Assembly: GCA_943704415.1 (NCBI GenBank)
Contig: CALSCO010000263.1
Location: 1-46,033, forward strand
Direction: 5' to 3'
DNA from: Parvularia atlantis
Taxonomy: Eukaryota; Opisthokonta; Rotosphaerida
DNA: 46,033 nucleotides
A model generated the notes under the pieces. That model saw only the letters and a list, made by a program, of their open reading frames with translations, was not told the origin of the DNA and did not search any database. A program made the translations under genes and the position numbers. The first letter of the stretch is position 1. Each line of letters begins with the position of its first letter. Shown in pieces: positions 1-9,137 of this stretch.

Positions 1-93
1 AGGGACGTCAACGCTGCGCGCAACATCGCCTACCTGTGGAAGTGCTACATGGCCGGCCTTGAGCGACCCGCCGCCTTCCGCCGTGGCAAGTAA
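1..93 (+). CDS. Fanzor (TnpB-like RNA-guided nuclease), C-terminal end only
   Basis: Reading frame 1 is open from base 1 to a TAA at 91-93 and gives a 30-residue tail that begins RDVNAARNI and ends with ERPAAFRRGK. The D-x-N-A-A-x-N-I string is the last RuvC motif (RuvC-III) of the IS605 OrfB/TnpB and Fanzor nucleases, whose Asp binds catalytic metal. The following GxxRP...R tail is also usual for Fanzors. Fanzors are eukaryotic relatives of TnpB that cut DNA guided by an RNA from the element's own end. The rest of the gene lies outside the window, so I cannot say whether it is intact, which Fanzor class it is, or which transposon carries it. GC content and codon use look like the host genes. 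A bacterial TnpB is less likely because the neighbouring genes are all intron-bearing. Confidence 0.72.
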   Translation, partial: RDVNAARNIAYLWKCYMAGLERPAAFRRGK

Positions 94-401
94 GGTCTGT
101 CTGGCGCGCCGGCATGCCCGGCGATCGCGCGCTGACCATTCGTGCCGGCAGCCTTCCCTCACTCACTAGATCACCGGCAAGGAACACATTGCACACCGTG
201 TCCGACCCGGATCGGGCTCTGAACCAGGGCTTATACCCCGAAGCAATGGTGCGCTCCTTTTGAAACACGGACAGGTACTGACTCCTTTCCTGTGGGTGTT
301 GAATGAACGTGAATGAACTGAATGTTGTTTCTCATCCATTTTGCACTCAGGGGTATATAGAAAAAGACGTGTCCCGTACACAAACATGCATGCTCAGCAC
401 C
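94..401. other. Non-coding stretch downstream of the Fanzor gene
   Basis: This 308-nt stretch lies between the Fanzor stop and the tail-to-tail end of the first small heat-shock gene. It holds a strong dyad at about 107-123 (CGCCGG, 5-nt loop, CCGGCG), a short direct-repeat patch at about 298-325 (GAATGAAC twice, then TGAATG) and a TATATAG at about 352. In Fanzor elements the guide RNA normally comes from the region at and after the 3' end of the ORF, so the dyad could belong to it. I could not identify the transposon end itself. Confidence 0.4.
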
Positions 402-1921
402 TCACGTGCGGCGGTTCTCCGTGGCGGCGTACGGCGCCGCGCCCTGCTGGTTCGTCAGCGCGCCCTGGTGGCCAAAGCCGCCGAGACCCTGCTGGCCGAT
501 GATGCCCTGCTGGCCGAGTGCACCCTGCTGGCCGAGCGCGCCCTGCTGGCCGAGCGCGCCCTGGTTGTAGATGCCCTGCTGACCCGTCATGCCCTGCTGG
601 CCCATCATGACCTGCGTGCCGAGCGAGCCCTGGCCGAGCGTGCTCGACTGGCCGCCGAGGCCCTGCTGGAGACTCTGCTGGCCGATCACGCCCTGCTGGA
701 GACTCTGCTGGCCGATCACGCCCTGCTGGCCCTGCTGCACGACGAAGCCCTGCTGGCCCTGGCCCTGGCCGAGGACGATCGGCTGGCTCGGCAGCACGGC
801 CTGGTACGTCGTCACGGCCTGCATCGTCGTCCGCGGCTCGTACGTCGTCTTGGCCTCGTACGTGGTCTTGGGCTGGTAGATCGTCTTGGGCTGGTACGTC
901 AGCTGCTGCTGGTACGTCGTCACGGGCTGAACGGGCACGGTCACGGTGGCCATGAGCTGCGGCGGCGGCGCCTGCTTGAGCGGGAGGTAGATCGTGAGAA
1001 GGCCGTTGCAGTAGTCGGTCTTGATACCCTCGAGCATGACGTTCTCTACGCGCGCGCACGCTCTTGTCGGCCACGCGCTTCACGGGGTGTGCAGCACGCA
1101 CCAGGCAGCACAAACTCGCGTGAGAAGTGGCCGATGTAGCGCTCGTGGATCACGGCCCTGTGCGCGCGGCATGTCAGCCGCCGTGCCGAGGCGACACCGC
1201 GCACGCACTTCTCGTTGCGGTTGCGGTAGTCGGGCGCAAAGCCTGCGCAGCGCGGGGCGTCAGCAGCAAGCAGCATTTCATGCGGGCGGGCCGCGACGCA
1301 CCGTAGATGTGCAGGTTGTGCTCCTTGAGGTCGATGCGAATGCCGTCCTTAGGGACGCCGGCGAGCTCGATGAAGATCGTGTGGGCCTACGTGCCTGCTC
1401 AGCGGCCGTGCGAGCGAGCAAGCGCACACACGAGTGCGCACCTGCATACCCTCGACGACGTCGCACTTGGGCCGGAAGTAAATGTGGTCGGCCGGGTTGC
1501 GATCCTTGCCGTGCAGCTGCACCATCGGCGTCGACGACTTCTGGTACTCGAAGCCCTTGGAGTAGCCCGCGACGGAGGTGGTCGTCTGCGCGGGAAGCAT
1601 CGTGCCGGCCGTCGCCGCGGGCACGGCCGCGTACTGCGCCGGGCCGACTTGCGCAGGCACGTAGGTGACGGGGCTGGTGTTGTTGCGGTAGGCCGACGCC
1701 GCGCCGCCGCTCGTGATCATCGCGCCGCTCATCGCGCTCGTCGTCGCCACCGCGCCCGGATCGCGCGTCTTGCTGAGCTCGACCGACGACTCGGACGACG
1801 ACGGCGAAACGTCGCGCTGCTTGTACACGCCCTCCTTCTCGAGCGCGCGGGTGTGCGTGGACGTGCCCTCCATGCCCGGCTCGCGCTCCTTGTTGAACAT
1901 CTTGTCCCAGACGTGCGGCAT
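402..1921 (-). CDS. Small heat-shock protein (Hsp20/alpha-crystallin) with long Gln/Gly-rich tail
   Basis: ATP-independent chaperone of the Hsp20 family, expected in the cytosol. The gene starts at the ATG at 1921 (MPHVWDKMFNKERE) and is cut by about four short introns. The first exon is a Ser/Thr/Ala-rich leader ending in DHIYFRPKCDVVEGM. The alpha-crystallin core follows in pieces: FIELAGVPKDGIRIDLKEHN, a PDYRNRNEK piece, IHERYIGHFSREFVLP, and VMLEGIKTDYCNGLLTIYLP. The last piece is the usual final beta strands (GVL-T-I-x-x-P). After it comes an unusual tail of about 180 residues: first YQPKT/YEAKT/YEPRT repeats, then GQQG-type repeats with GVIGQQSLQQ twice in tandem. Typical Hsp20s end soon after the core, so the tail is an addition. 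Exon joins are by eye; the family is clear. Confidence 0.85.
659..723 (-). repeat. Tandem 30-bp coding repeat in the Hsp20 tail
   Basis: Two identical adjacent 30-bp units (ending GGCCGATCACG on the + strand) encode GVIGQQSLQQ twice in the Gln/Gly-rich tail. Perfect identity at all codon positions points to recent duplication or ongoing length change. Confidence 0.8.
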
Positions 1922-2475
1922 GGCTGCTGGTGCGGCGAGTTAAAGGAGGGTGAAGGCGAAGACGCTGACGCTGACTGGGCGCGCGGATGGGGTGTTAGCA
2001 TCGGCAGCGACAAACGCGAAAGGGGGGCAGCAGCGAGGCAGCCCCCGTGCACGTCCGCCGAGCGCGCAGAGAGCTGAGCGAGCGCGACGACGCGGGCTGC
2101 GAGCGCGCACGCACGCGCACAGACTGCCACTGGGGAAGACGGAAAGTGGCGGGGGCCCGACGCCGTCTGCGTTTTAGTACGGAGCCGTTGTAGCGCGTCG
2201 GAGTGTCCACGGTGATCGAGCCGAGTCGTCAGCGCGCCGTCATCCGCCTCGGTCGCGCACGCTGCGGGGCGCGACAGTCAGTCCCACCCGCACCCGTGCG
2301 CGCGTCATTGCGCGGTCGTGCTCCAGCGCCGGGCCCTGGAGCGCCGCGCGCGCTCCCACTGCTCGCGTTGATGCACCTTGCACATGTGAGCCGAAAGGGA
2401 AAAGATGGGCACACGGCGAGGGGGGCGGACGAGCCGCGCTAGACGGGAGGGCGGGCATGGAGGGTCACCTCACGC
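1922..2475. other. Intergenic region upstream of Hsp20 and downstream of RIB3
   Basis: About 550 nt between two minus-strand genes. It should contain the promoter of the Q/G-tailed Hsp20 and the 3' end of the riboflavin gene. I see no clear heat-shock element of the GAAnnTTC type, no TATA box in the right place, and no RNA gene. Open frames here are products of high GC. Confidence 0.4.
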
Positions 2476-4514
2476 TCACAGCTCGAGCAGGCTGTTCGCG
2501 CGCCGGTGGCGGATGATGTCGGCGATGGTGATCATCTTAAAGCCGTGGTGCCGAGAGAACGCGCGCAGGTAGTCGCGGCGCGCCATGGTGCCGTCGTCGA
2601 GTGCGATCTCACACAGCACGCCGCACGGGTACACCTTGGCCATCTTGCAAAGGTCTTCGCCGGCGCAACGGGGTCAGCCTCGTGCACCCCCCCCTTGTAT
2701 CACCCGGAGAGCGCGCACCGATGGTCGCCTCGGTGTGCCCCATGCGCGTGAGCGTTCCACCGTTCGCGTATCGCAGCGGGAACATGTGGCCCGGACGTGC
2801 AAAGTCCTGCGCGCGCGTCAGCACGCGTGCGCGCGCGAGTGGTGACGCGACCATGCACCTGCGGCTTGACGTTCGGGTCGGTCACGGCGCGCGCGGTGGC
2901 GGCACGGTCGGCGGCCGAGATACCCGTCGTCGTGCCTGGCCAGTCACGCTCAGTCGCACACCAGGCCGCACGCACGCGCGCACGCACCGTGCTTGTAGTC
3001 GATCGAGACCGTGAACGCCGTCTGGAACGTCTCATCGTTGGCGGTGACCATGAGCGGCAGCTGGAGCTCCTCGAGCCGACCCGGCAAAACCGACATGCAG
3101 ATCAGCCCGCTGCAGAAGCGGATCATGAACGCCATCTTCTCGGCCGTCATGAACTCAGCCGCGATGATTAGATCGCCCTCGTTCTCGCGGTCCTCATTGT
3201 CCACAACGACCACAAACTTGCCCGCGGCTGCGACTCCCGTCACACAACATGCCTGCAGCAGGCCGCGTGCGCGCACCGATGTCGGCGAGCGCGTCCTCGA
3301 CCGTGTCAAACTCGCAGCTGTCCGACCGCTCAGCCTCCTGCGGCACGTCTGCGGGCGCCTTGCTGGAGCTCTTGTGTGCGCTGCACGCCTGCTATCAGCG
3401 ACACATAGGAGAGTCCGGCGCATGAGCGCGCACGCACCCAGCCTCAGCACCGTGCGTGTGCGTCGCCGGGTTGACCGTGAACACGCGCTCGGCGAGCGCC
3501 TGCTTCGTGTACTCGAGCCGGCCGTTCACAAGGACACCGCACACGTCGCTGTCCTGCACGCGCATGAGCACGTCGCGCAGGTCTGGTGTGCGTGCGGGCC
3601 AGGTCAGCAACAGAGCAAGGAGCGCTGCGCAGACGCACCGTAGTCGTCGAGCGCGGCCCACGTGTCGTCGGCGTAGATCACGACCAGGTCGCCTGGCCTC
3701 GTCGCACTCGCGGCAGCGAGCGCGGCCTGTTCATCAAGCCGTCTGGAGTGTGCACACGCGGTCAGCCTCGGGGTGCGCACGAACGGGTGTGCACATACCC
3801 GGCCACCAGCAGCGCCCGCAGCTCGTCCCACACGCTCGGCGAGGCCTTGGCCGTGCTGCCGGTGCCAATCAGGCCTGCTGCTGTTGCTGCTGTGCCGTGC
3901 GCGTGATCAGCAACGCCCACGCAGCAGCAGCAGCGCGCACCGGCAGCCGCGCGATCGGCGCGCAAGCACACGACGTCGGCCGGGCGCTTGTTGACGGCGC
4001 GCACGACGACTGCAGGGACCACGCCCGCCACCTCGCCCTCCACCTCGGCCGCCGACAGCGCGGGCGCATCCACGTGCACCTCCGTCACGCCGGCGCGCAG
4101 GCTCGCGGCTAGCAGCGCGCGCAGTGCGACGGCCGACGCGCGGTGCTGCACGAGGCGGCGCCGTTCGTCAGCGGGCACGCACGGGACGCGCCGTGCGCCG
4201 CGCACCGCGTCGTGCTGGCCGTGGCCATTGACCACGCCCGCCGCGGCCGTCGGCGCCGACGCGCCGCCCGACGACGGCGGCACGTGCAGGTACGCGTTGC
4301 GCAGCGCCGGGAGGACGACGAGGCGCCCCTCGCCGCGCACCTCGAGCAGCGGCGCGCCCTCGTCACGACCGTCGCGGCCGTCAGCAGCAGCACGCCACAC
4401 GACGTGCCCGTCCGCGCCCACGACGACGGCGCCGCGCACGAGCCCCGCGCCCGCCGGGAAGAAGAAGACGTCGCGCAGCAGCAGCGCGGCGGCCATGTGG
4501 CGCTCGGCGGTCAT
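2476..4514 (-). CDS. RIB3: Probable fusion: degenerate amidohydrolase + 3,4-dihydroxy-2-butanone-4-phosphate synthase
   Basis: The C-terminal half is DHBP synthase, which turns ribulose 5-phosphate into the four-carbon unit of riboflavin. Exons give [12 protein letters not shown], then [18 protein letters not shown] (acid-rich active site), [30 protein letters not shown], and the end [15 protein letters not shown] with stop at 2476. No ATG precedes the DHBP part: its first exon has an in-frame stop just upstream, so it must be spliced to earlier exons. Those exons, in matching phase, run from the ATG at 4514 and look like an amidohydrolase: [28 protein letters not shown], a shortened middle, [34 protein letters not shown], and [11 protein letters not shown]. 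The usual metal ligands are missing (NAYLH for NAHxH, GTGS for GTDS), and the barrel is about half the normal length. Two separate genes remain possible. DHBP synthase identity is near certain; the fusion is inferred from splice phase. Confidence 0.75.
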
Positions 4515-4591
4515 GCAAAGGTCACGTGGGGTGACGTCACGCGTTTCATCCACCCTGGTTGCCGAGGACGCGCCCGCCGTGGAAGGGCCGC

Positions 4592-4599
4592 GAACGTTC
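4592..4599. promoter_or_regulatory. Heat-shock element in divergent promoter
   Basis: GAACGTTC is a perfect GAAnnTTC dyad. Another GAA lies 10 bp upstream (4582-4584), in correct 5-bp phasing with one missing unit between. It sits about 40 bp upstream of a TATA box, in the 244-bp gap between a small heat-shock gene and the divergently transcribed riboflavin gene. This is the place and form expected of a heat-shock factor site. Confidence 0.6.
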
Positions 4600-4640
4600 C
4601 CGCGGGTCACGGCGGCGTCAGCCGCGCGCGGCGGGCGCCG

Positions 4641-4648
4641 TATAAGAG
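4641..4648 (+). promoter_or_regulatory. TATA box of the plus-strand Hsp20 gene
   Basis: TATAAGAG in an otherwise GC-rich stretch, 118 nt upstream of the Hsp20 ATG and downstream of the heat-shock element. Inducible heat-shock promoters commonly keep a TATA box. Confidence 0.6.
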
Positions 4649-4758
4649 CGCGGCCCTGTGGCGTGCGGCCGGCCCGATTCCTCCTCGCGTCCGCGAAGCA
4701 CACACCGAGACGAACCGCAGCCACGCCGCCCATCCTCGAAGGCACCGGCACCGCTAGC

Positions 4759-5348
4759 ATGGCCCTCGCCCCGCGCCGCCTCGCGTCGCTCTTTGACGAC
4801 TTTTTCGGTGTGTCGCCGTGCGCGCGTCGTGCTCAGTTGGGGGGTGGCGTGCTGACACCCGGTGGCGTTCGACCGCGAGCACGCGCAGAGCCCCGCATGT
4901 TTTCGCTCATGCCGCGCGCCGACAACGACGTCGCGAGCGCGATGATGCAGTGGCGCCCCTCGTGCGACGTGCGCGAGACCGATAACGCGTACCTCATCCA
5001 CGCCGAGATCCCCGGCGCCCAGAAGGAGGACGTCAAGGTCGAGCTCGAGGGCCAGCGCCTCAAGATCTCGGGCTCGGTCAAGGAGGAGAAGAAGACCGAG
5101 AACGACCGCTACCACTCGCAGGAGCGCTCCTTCGGCAAGTTCATGCGCGTCTTCTCGCTGCCGCAGAACGCGCAGGTGGACCAGATCTCGGCCAAGCACG
5201 AGAACGGCGTGCTCGAGCTGACCATCCCGAAGCAGCCGATGGAGGTGCGTCTGACCGTGGTTTGCTTTGGCGGCTGACCCGCGTGCACGGCTCGCGTGCA
5301 TCGCCGCGCCCGCAGCAGACCAAGGCGCGCCAGATCAAGGTCCAGTGA
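4759..5348 (+). CDS. Small heat-shock protein (Hsp20), plant/bacterial class-I-like
   Basis: ATP-independent chaperone that holds unfolding proteins. It starts at the ATG at 4759 (MALAPRRLASLFDDFF). An intron of about 80 nt (near 4810-4889) joins DDFF to EPRMFSLMPRADNDV. The core is complete: CDVRETDNAYLIHAEIPGA, KEDVKVELEGQRLKISG, ERSFGKFMRVFSLP, and ENGVLELTIPK (the A-x-x-x-n-G-v-L signature). A second intron of about 73 nt at 5245 leads to the last exon, QTKARQIKVQ then stop. The I-K-V ending resembles the I-x-I/V motif that docks sHsp subunits into oligomers. It is compact, unlike the Q/G-tailed sHsp 2.8 kb away. A heat-shock element and TATA box lie upstream. Confidence 0.93.
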
Positions 5349-5881
5349 GACTGTGCGCATCCCATCCGCGGCGGCCCCCTCCCGACAAACTCCTGTCCTC
5401 GCTGCCCCTGCCGCCCCCCTCCGCCCCCGCTTTGCCTGGCGCCGCCGCCGCCCGCTGTGTCGCTCCGAAGTTAGTATATGTAGCCAGCACGTGTGTGCAT
5501 CCACTGTTATCGTTGCTTATAGGGACGGATCGTCACCGCGCGCCTCTCGCGCTGCCCGCCCCGCTGCCCTCTCGGCCACTGCGCGCGCACCGCGGGCCGA
5601 CACCGTGCGCGCCCCGTGTGTGACGCGCGCAGTCGTGCTGCCCGCAGTGCCGTCGTGGCCGATGCCGCCGCGCCGCGCGGTTCAGCCCTCGTTGTCGCGT
5701 CACTTTCCGCCCCCCCTGTGTCGTTCCCGTCTCGCGGCTCCCCCTTCGCCGTCGCGCTGCCGTGTCGCTGCCGTGTCGCTGCCGTCCGCGGTGTCCTCGT
5801 CGCTCACCTCCCTCGCGCAGGGCGCCCTTGCCGTCGGCGCATCCCGCCCCGTCCAGCCCGGTTCGATAAAGCGAGCACGCG
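5349..5881. other. Intergenic region between Hsp20 and the glycosyltransferase
   Basis: About 530 nt between two plus-strand genes. It is pyrimidine-rich (many C/T runs) with one AT-richer island near 5465-5522 (AGTTAGTATATG and TGTTATCGTTGCTTATAG) that probably marks the Hsp20 3' end. The remainder is likely the promoter of the next gene. I see no convincing tRNA, snoRNA or repeat; the GTTCGATAA near 5860 has no tRNA stem around it. Confidence 0.4.
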
Positions 5882-8800
5882 ATGCCGCGGCGGCGCTACA
5901 AGGTCGTCGTCATGATCGGCTCGGGCGGCGGCGGGCACATGGCGACAGGACGCGCGCTGCGCGACGCGTGCAACGTGCGTCGCGGCCGCGGCCATCCCGC
6001 ACGCCGCGCACCACGTGCTGACGTCGGCACGCGGCGCATCCCGCGCAGGCCGCCAAGCTCCCGTTCGACTTCCAGATGCTCGACGTGTCGGAGATCCTCG
6101 GGCTGTCGGTGACGCTGGGCGACGGCGTGTACAACTGGCTGATGTCGTCCGGGCGAGCGCGGTGGATCCCGACCTGGCACAACTTTGGCAAGGTCCTCTC
6201 GAGCATGAACGAGCGCTCGCTCACCGAGGCCTTCCGCGTGTACCTGGCCAAGCTCGAGTTCGACATGCTCATCTCGTGCATCCCCTTCGTCAACAACCAC
6301 ATTGCCGAGTCCATCTCCACGTGCGTCGCGCCGGGTGATCGCTCCCGTGCGCGCGGCCCCGCTCACGCACGCCATTGCGTAGCTTCAAGCCCGCGCGGCC
6401 CATGGTCACGCTCCTGTCCGACTTTGAGAACACGTCCGACCACCCGTGGATGCAGGTGCGCCGCCACTGGTCCGTGCCGCCCGCGTGCTCACGCCGCGCC
6501 GCTGCCAGGACCACCGCCAGATCCTCATCTGCGGCACGCAGAACGCGATCAGGCAAGCCGAGGTGCGTGCGCGCTCATGCCGCGTGTGCTGCGTGTGCCG
6601 CTGCTGCTGCTCACGCTCCGCGCACGCCGAGGCCCTCGGCCACCCGACCAACTGCATCTACGGCACGTCGGGCATGATCGTCCACCCGTCGTTCTACGAG
6701 GTCCCGTTCAAGGATAGGGTGCGCGTGATGCCGGAGCCGCGAGCGCGGTGCACTCAACCGGCGCGCTCGCAGAGTGAAGAGCGCATCAAGCTCGGCCTGC
6801 ACCCGGAGTGGCGCACCGTCTGCGTGCTCTTCGGTGGCTTCGCACCCGTGTTTCTCCCGCAGGTCGTCCAGATCCTGTTTGGCATCGATGTGCGTGCGCC
6901 GATGCGCTCGCCTGGCGGGGTGCTGACTGCGCCGCGTCGTGCGCAGGAGCCGCTTAACCTGATCCTCATGTGCGGCAAGAACAAGGACGCGATCCAGGAC
7001 TCGCTCAAGCCGTTCCTGCAGCCGGCCTACGTGCGCCCCAGCGGGCCAGCGAGTGACGCCGCTGCGGTGACGACGGCGAACGGCACACCGGCCGACCCTG
7101 CGCCCAACGGTGCTGCGCACGCCGACGGCAGCACCGCACCCACCGATCCGGGAACTACGGTGCGGTGTACTGCAGGTGTTGCGGATTGACGCTGACGCGG
7201 CGGCCAGACCAACGGCATGCACGACGACGCGGCTGCACCGACCGACGCGAACGGAAGCACGGCCTCGCTGTCACAGCCGACGGCGACCGACGCGATGACG
7301 TATCCGCACGCGCCGCACGCGCCCAACGGCAAGGAGCAGCACAACTACGTCGCGCTTATCGGCTTCACAGACCAGGTCGCCTACTACATGCGCCTGAGTG
7401 ACGTCCTCGTGGGCAAGCCGGGCCCCGGCGTCGTGTCGGAGGGTGCGCGCCGGTCTGTGTGCGCTCGCTGCTGCTCACGCCCGCCGCGGCGCAGCCCTCG
7501 TATCGGGCCTGCCCGTCATTGTCGAGCTCAACGAGGAGCACACGCCGCCGCAGGAGCAGGCCGTCGCGCGGTGGATCAACGAGCACAGCGTGGGCGTGGT
7601 CATCGAGAGGTCCGTCCGTGTGTGTGCTTGATGCTCCGTGCGTGCTGATGCGTACGCGCGCCTGCAGCTTCCAGGACCTGCCGTACGCGATCACGCAGGA
7701 GCGCATGGCAGCGTGCAAGATCAACGTAGACAAGATCAAGAACAATGCCGTGTTTGAGGTGCGCGCCGGCGCAGTGCGGTCGCAGCCGCGCTCAGTCGTC
7801 GCTGCAGGTGCCGCACATCCTCGCGGGCGTGATGAAGGACACCGAGCGCCGACACAAACGCATCCTCTCTGCGACCAGCCCGCAGGATATGCACATCATG
7901 ATCGCGCAGGGTGCGTCGACGCGCCGTTTGCCGCCGATCGCTAACGTCCCCGGCAGCGCCCGCGACGCAGCAGTCGGGCGGCAGCACCACGCCGACGGGC
8001 CACTCGCCGCTGTTGAGCGCGCCCGGCTCGCTGATTACGACGACGCTCAACGACCAGGCCGACGGGTGCGCGAGCGCAGCCCTTCCTCCGCTCAAATGTC
8101 TGACGCGCTGCGTTCGCGTGCAGCTCACGCGACCGCACCGAGTCGATCAACTCGGGCTCGTCGACCAACGCCGTAATAAACATGCGCGGTGTGCCGCCGC
8201 TGCGTGGCTGGGTGGGCGACTGGCTGACTGCGGCGCTGCGCGCCAGCGGACGACGGATCGTCGGACAACAACTCAGGCGTCGTGACGACCGAGCCGTCGA
8301 CGGTCACAACGGTCACGGTCGTGCAGCGCATCGACTCGCTCTCGGTCAACTCGCCCTCGTACTCGGGTGTGCCCGCCTGCTCGAGCATGTATGTGCCCAG
8401 CTAATGCCGCCTGCAGACGCCATCAACGACTTCCAGGAGCCGCTGCGGCTGGATGAGGAGCACGTGCCCGAGTTCCGCATGCTCATCAACGCGTCGGGGT
8501 GCCGTGCCGCCCGCATCGGCAGCGTGCGACGTGCTGATCGCGTGCTCTCAGCCGCTGGGGCCACGACGTGATCAAGTTTGGCGTGTCAAAGTTCCACGAC
8601 CCCGAGTCGTTTGAGATCACACTGTCGTCGGGCTACTACGTGACGTGGGTCAAGGTGCGCCGCTCTGGCTTGTGCACGCGCTTGGCCATGCGCTGATCGG
8701 CCCCGCGCCCCTCCATCGCAGGAGCTTGTGATCGTCAGCGGCTCGAAGGAGAAAGCGCGCCTCGTGACCAAGAACGAGGACCATGGCCCCAAGACGGTCG

Positions 8801-9036
8801 TGTTCCGGGTGCGTGGCTGCCCATGCGTGCGCGTACGAGTGACGGCGCTGAGCGGGGCCCTGCAGCGCGACGAATTCCCCGGCGGCACGCTGCGGCTCAA
8901 CTTTGCCAAGGCGGGCTTCCTCGGGGTGAAGACGCACTCGTACACGCGCTACCTCGACGTGCACTGGTGCTGCGGCCGAGTGATTCACTTCATCTGGACA
9001 CGGGAGAAGTTCTCGAGCAACCAGCGAGACGGGTAA
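5882..9036 (+). CDS. GT28-type glycosyltransferase (MGDG synthase/diacylglycerol glycosyltransferase-like) with extra C-terminal domain
   Basis: Probably transfers a sugar from a nucleotide donor to a lipid acceptor at a membrane; exact substrates unknown. The N-terminus MPRRRYKVVVMIGSGGGGHM matches the glycine-rich loop of MurG and MGDG synthases. Next come WIPTWHNFGKV, FDMLISCIPFVNNHIAES, MVTLLSDFENTSDHPWM and CVLFGGFAP. The donor-site block is KPGPGVVSEA then ALVSGLPVIVELNEEHTPPQ, like the MGDG synthase K-x-G-P-G-T-x-x-E motif. After a linker rich in Ser/Thr/Gly, an apparent TAA at 8402 overlaps an ATG. A 50-nt intron (GTGTGCC to CTGCAG, ending at 8414) removes both in phase and joins SPSYS to DAINDFQEP. 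The gene then runs to a TAA at 9034-9036 with about 190 more residues (HDPESFEITLSSGYYVTWVK, RLNFAKAGFLGVKTHSYTRY) that I do not recognise. Roughly ten introns. Confidence 0.75.
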
Positions 9037-9137
9037 CGCACGGCACCTCCTCGTTCGTCCCCCATCTCCCCGTCTCCTTCCCCGCGCGGTTGTGCCGATA
9101 GTGCGTCGTATGACAGAACAAGAAGAGGGGCGCCGAG

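Noticed and set aside
460-760. Regular short repeats resembling a CRISPR or satellite array
   Set aside because: Units vary, are multiples of three and translate to GQQG repeats of the Hsp20 tail.
3874-3960. Poly-Cys coding stretch in the amidohydrolase-like part
   Set aside because: The CTG/TGC run sits within a stretch bounded by good splice signals and is better read as an intron.
5855-5875. tRNA T-loop-like GTTCGATAA
   Set aside because: No flanking T stem, anticodon arm or acceptor stem could be paired.
8404-9036. Separate gene starting at the ATG in TAATG
   Set aside because: A 50-nt intron with good GT, branch and AG signals removes the stop and ATG in phase, so the sequence is better read as the end of the glycosyltransferase.
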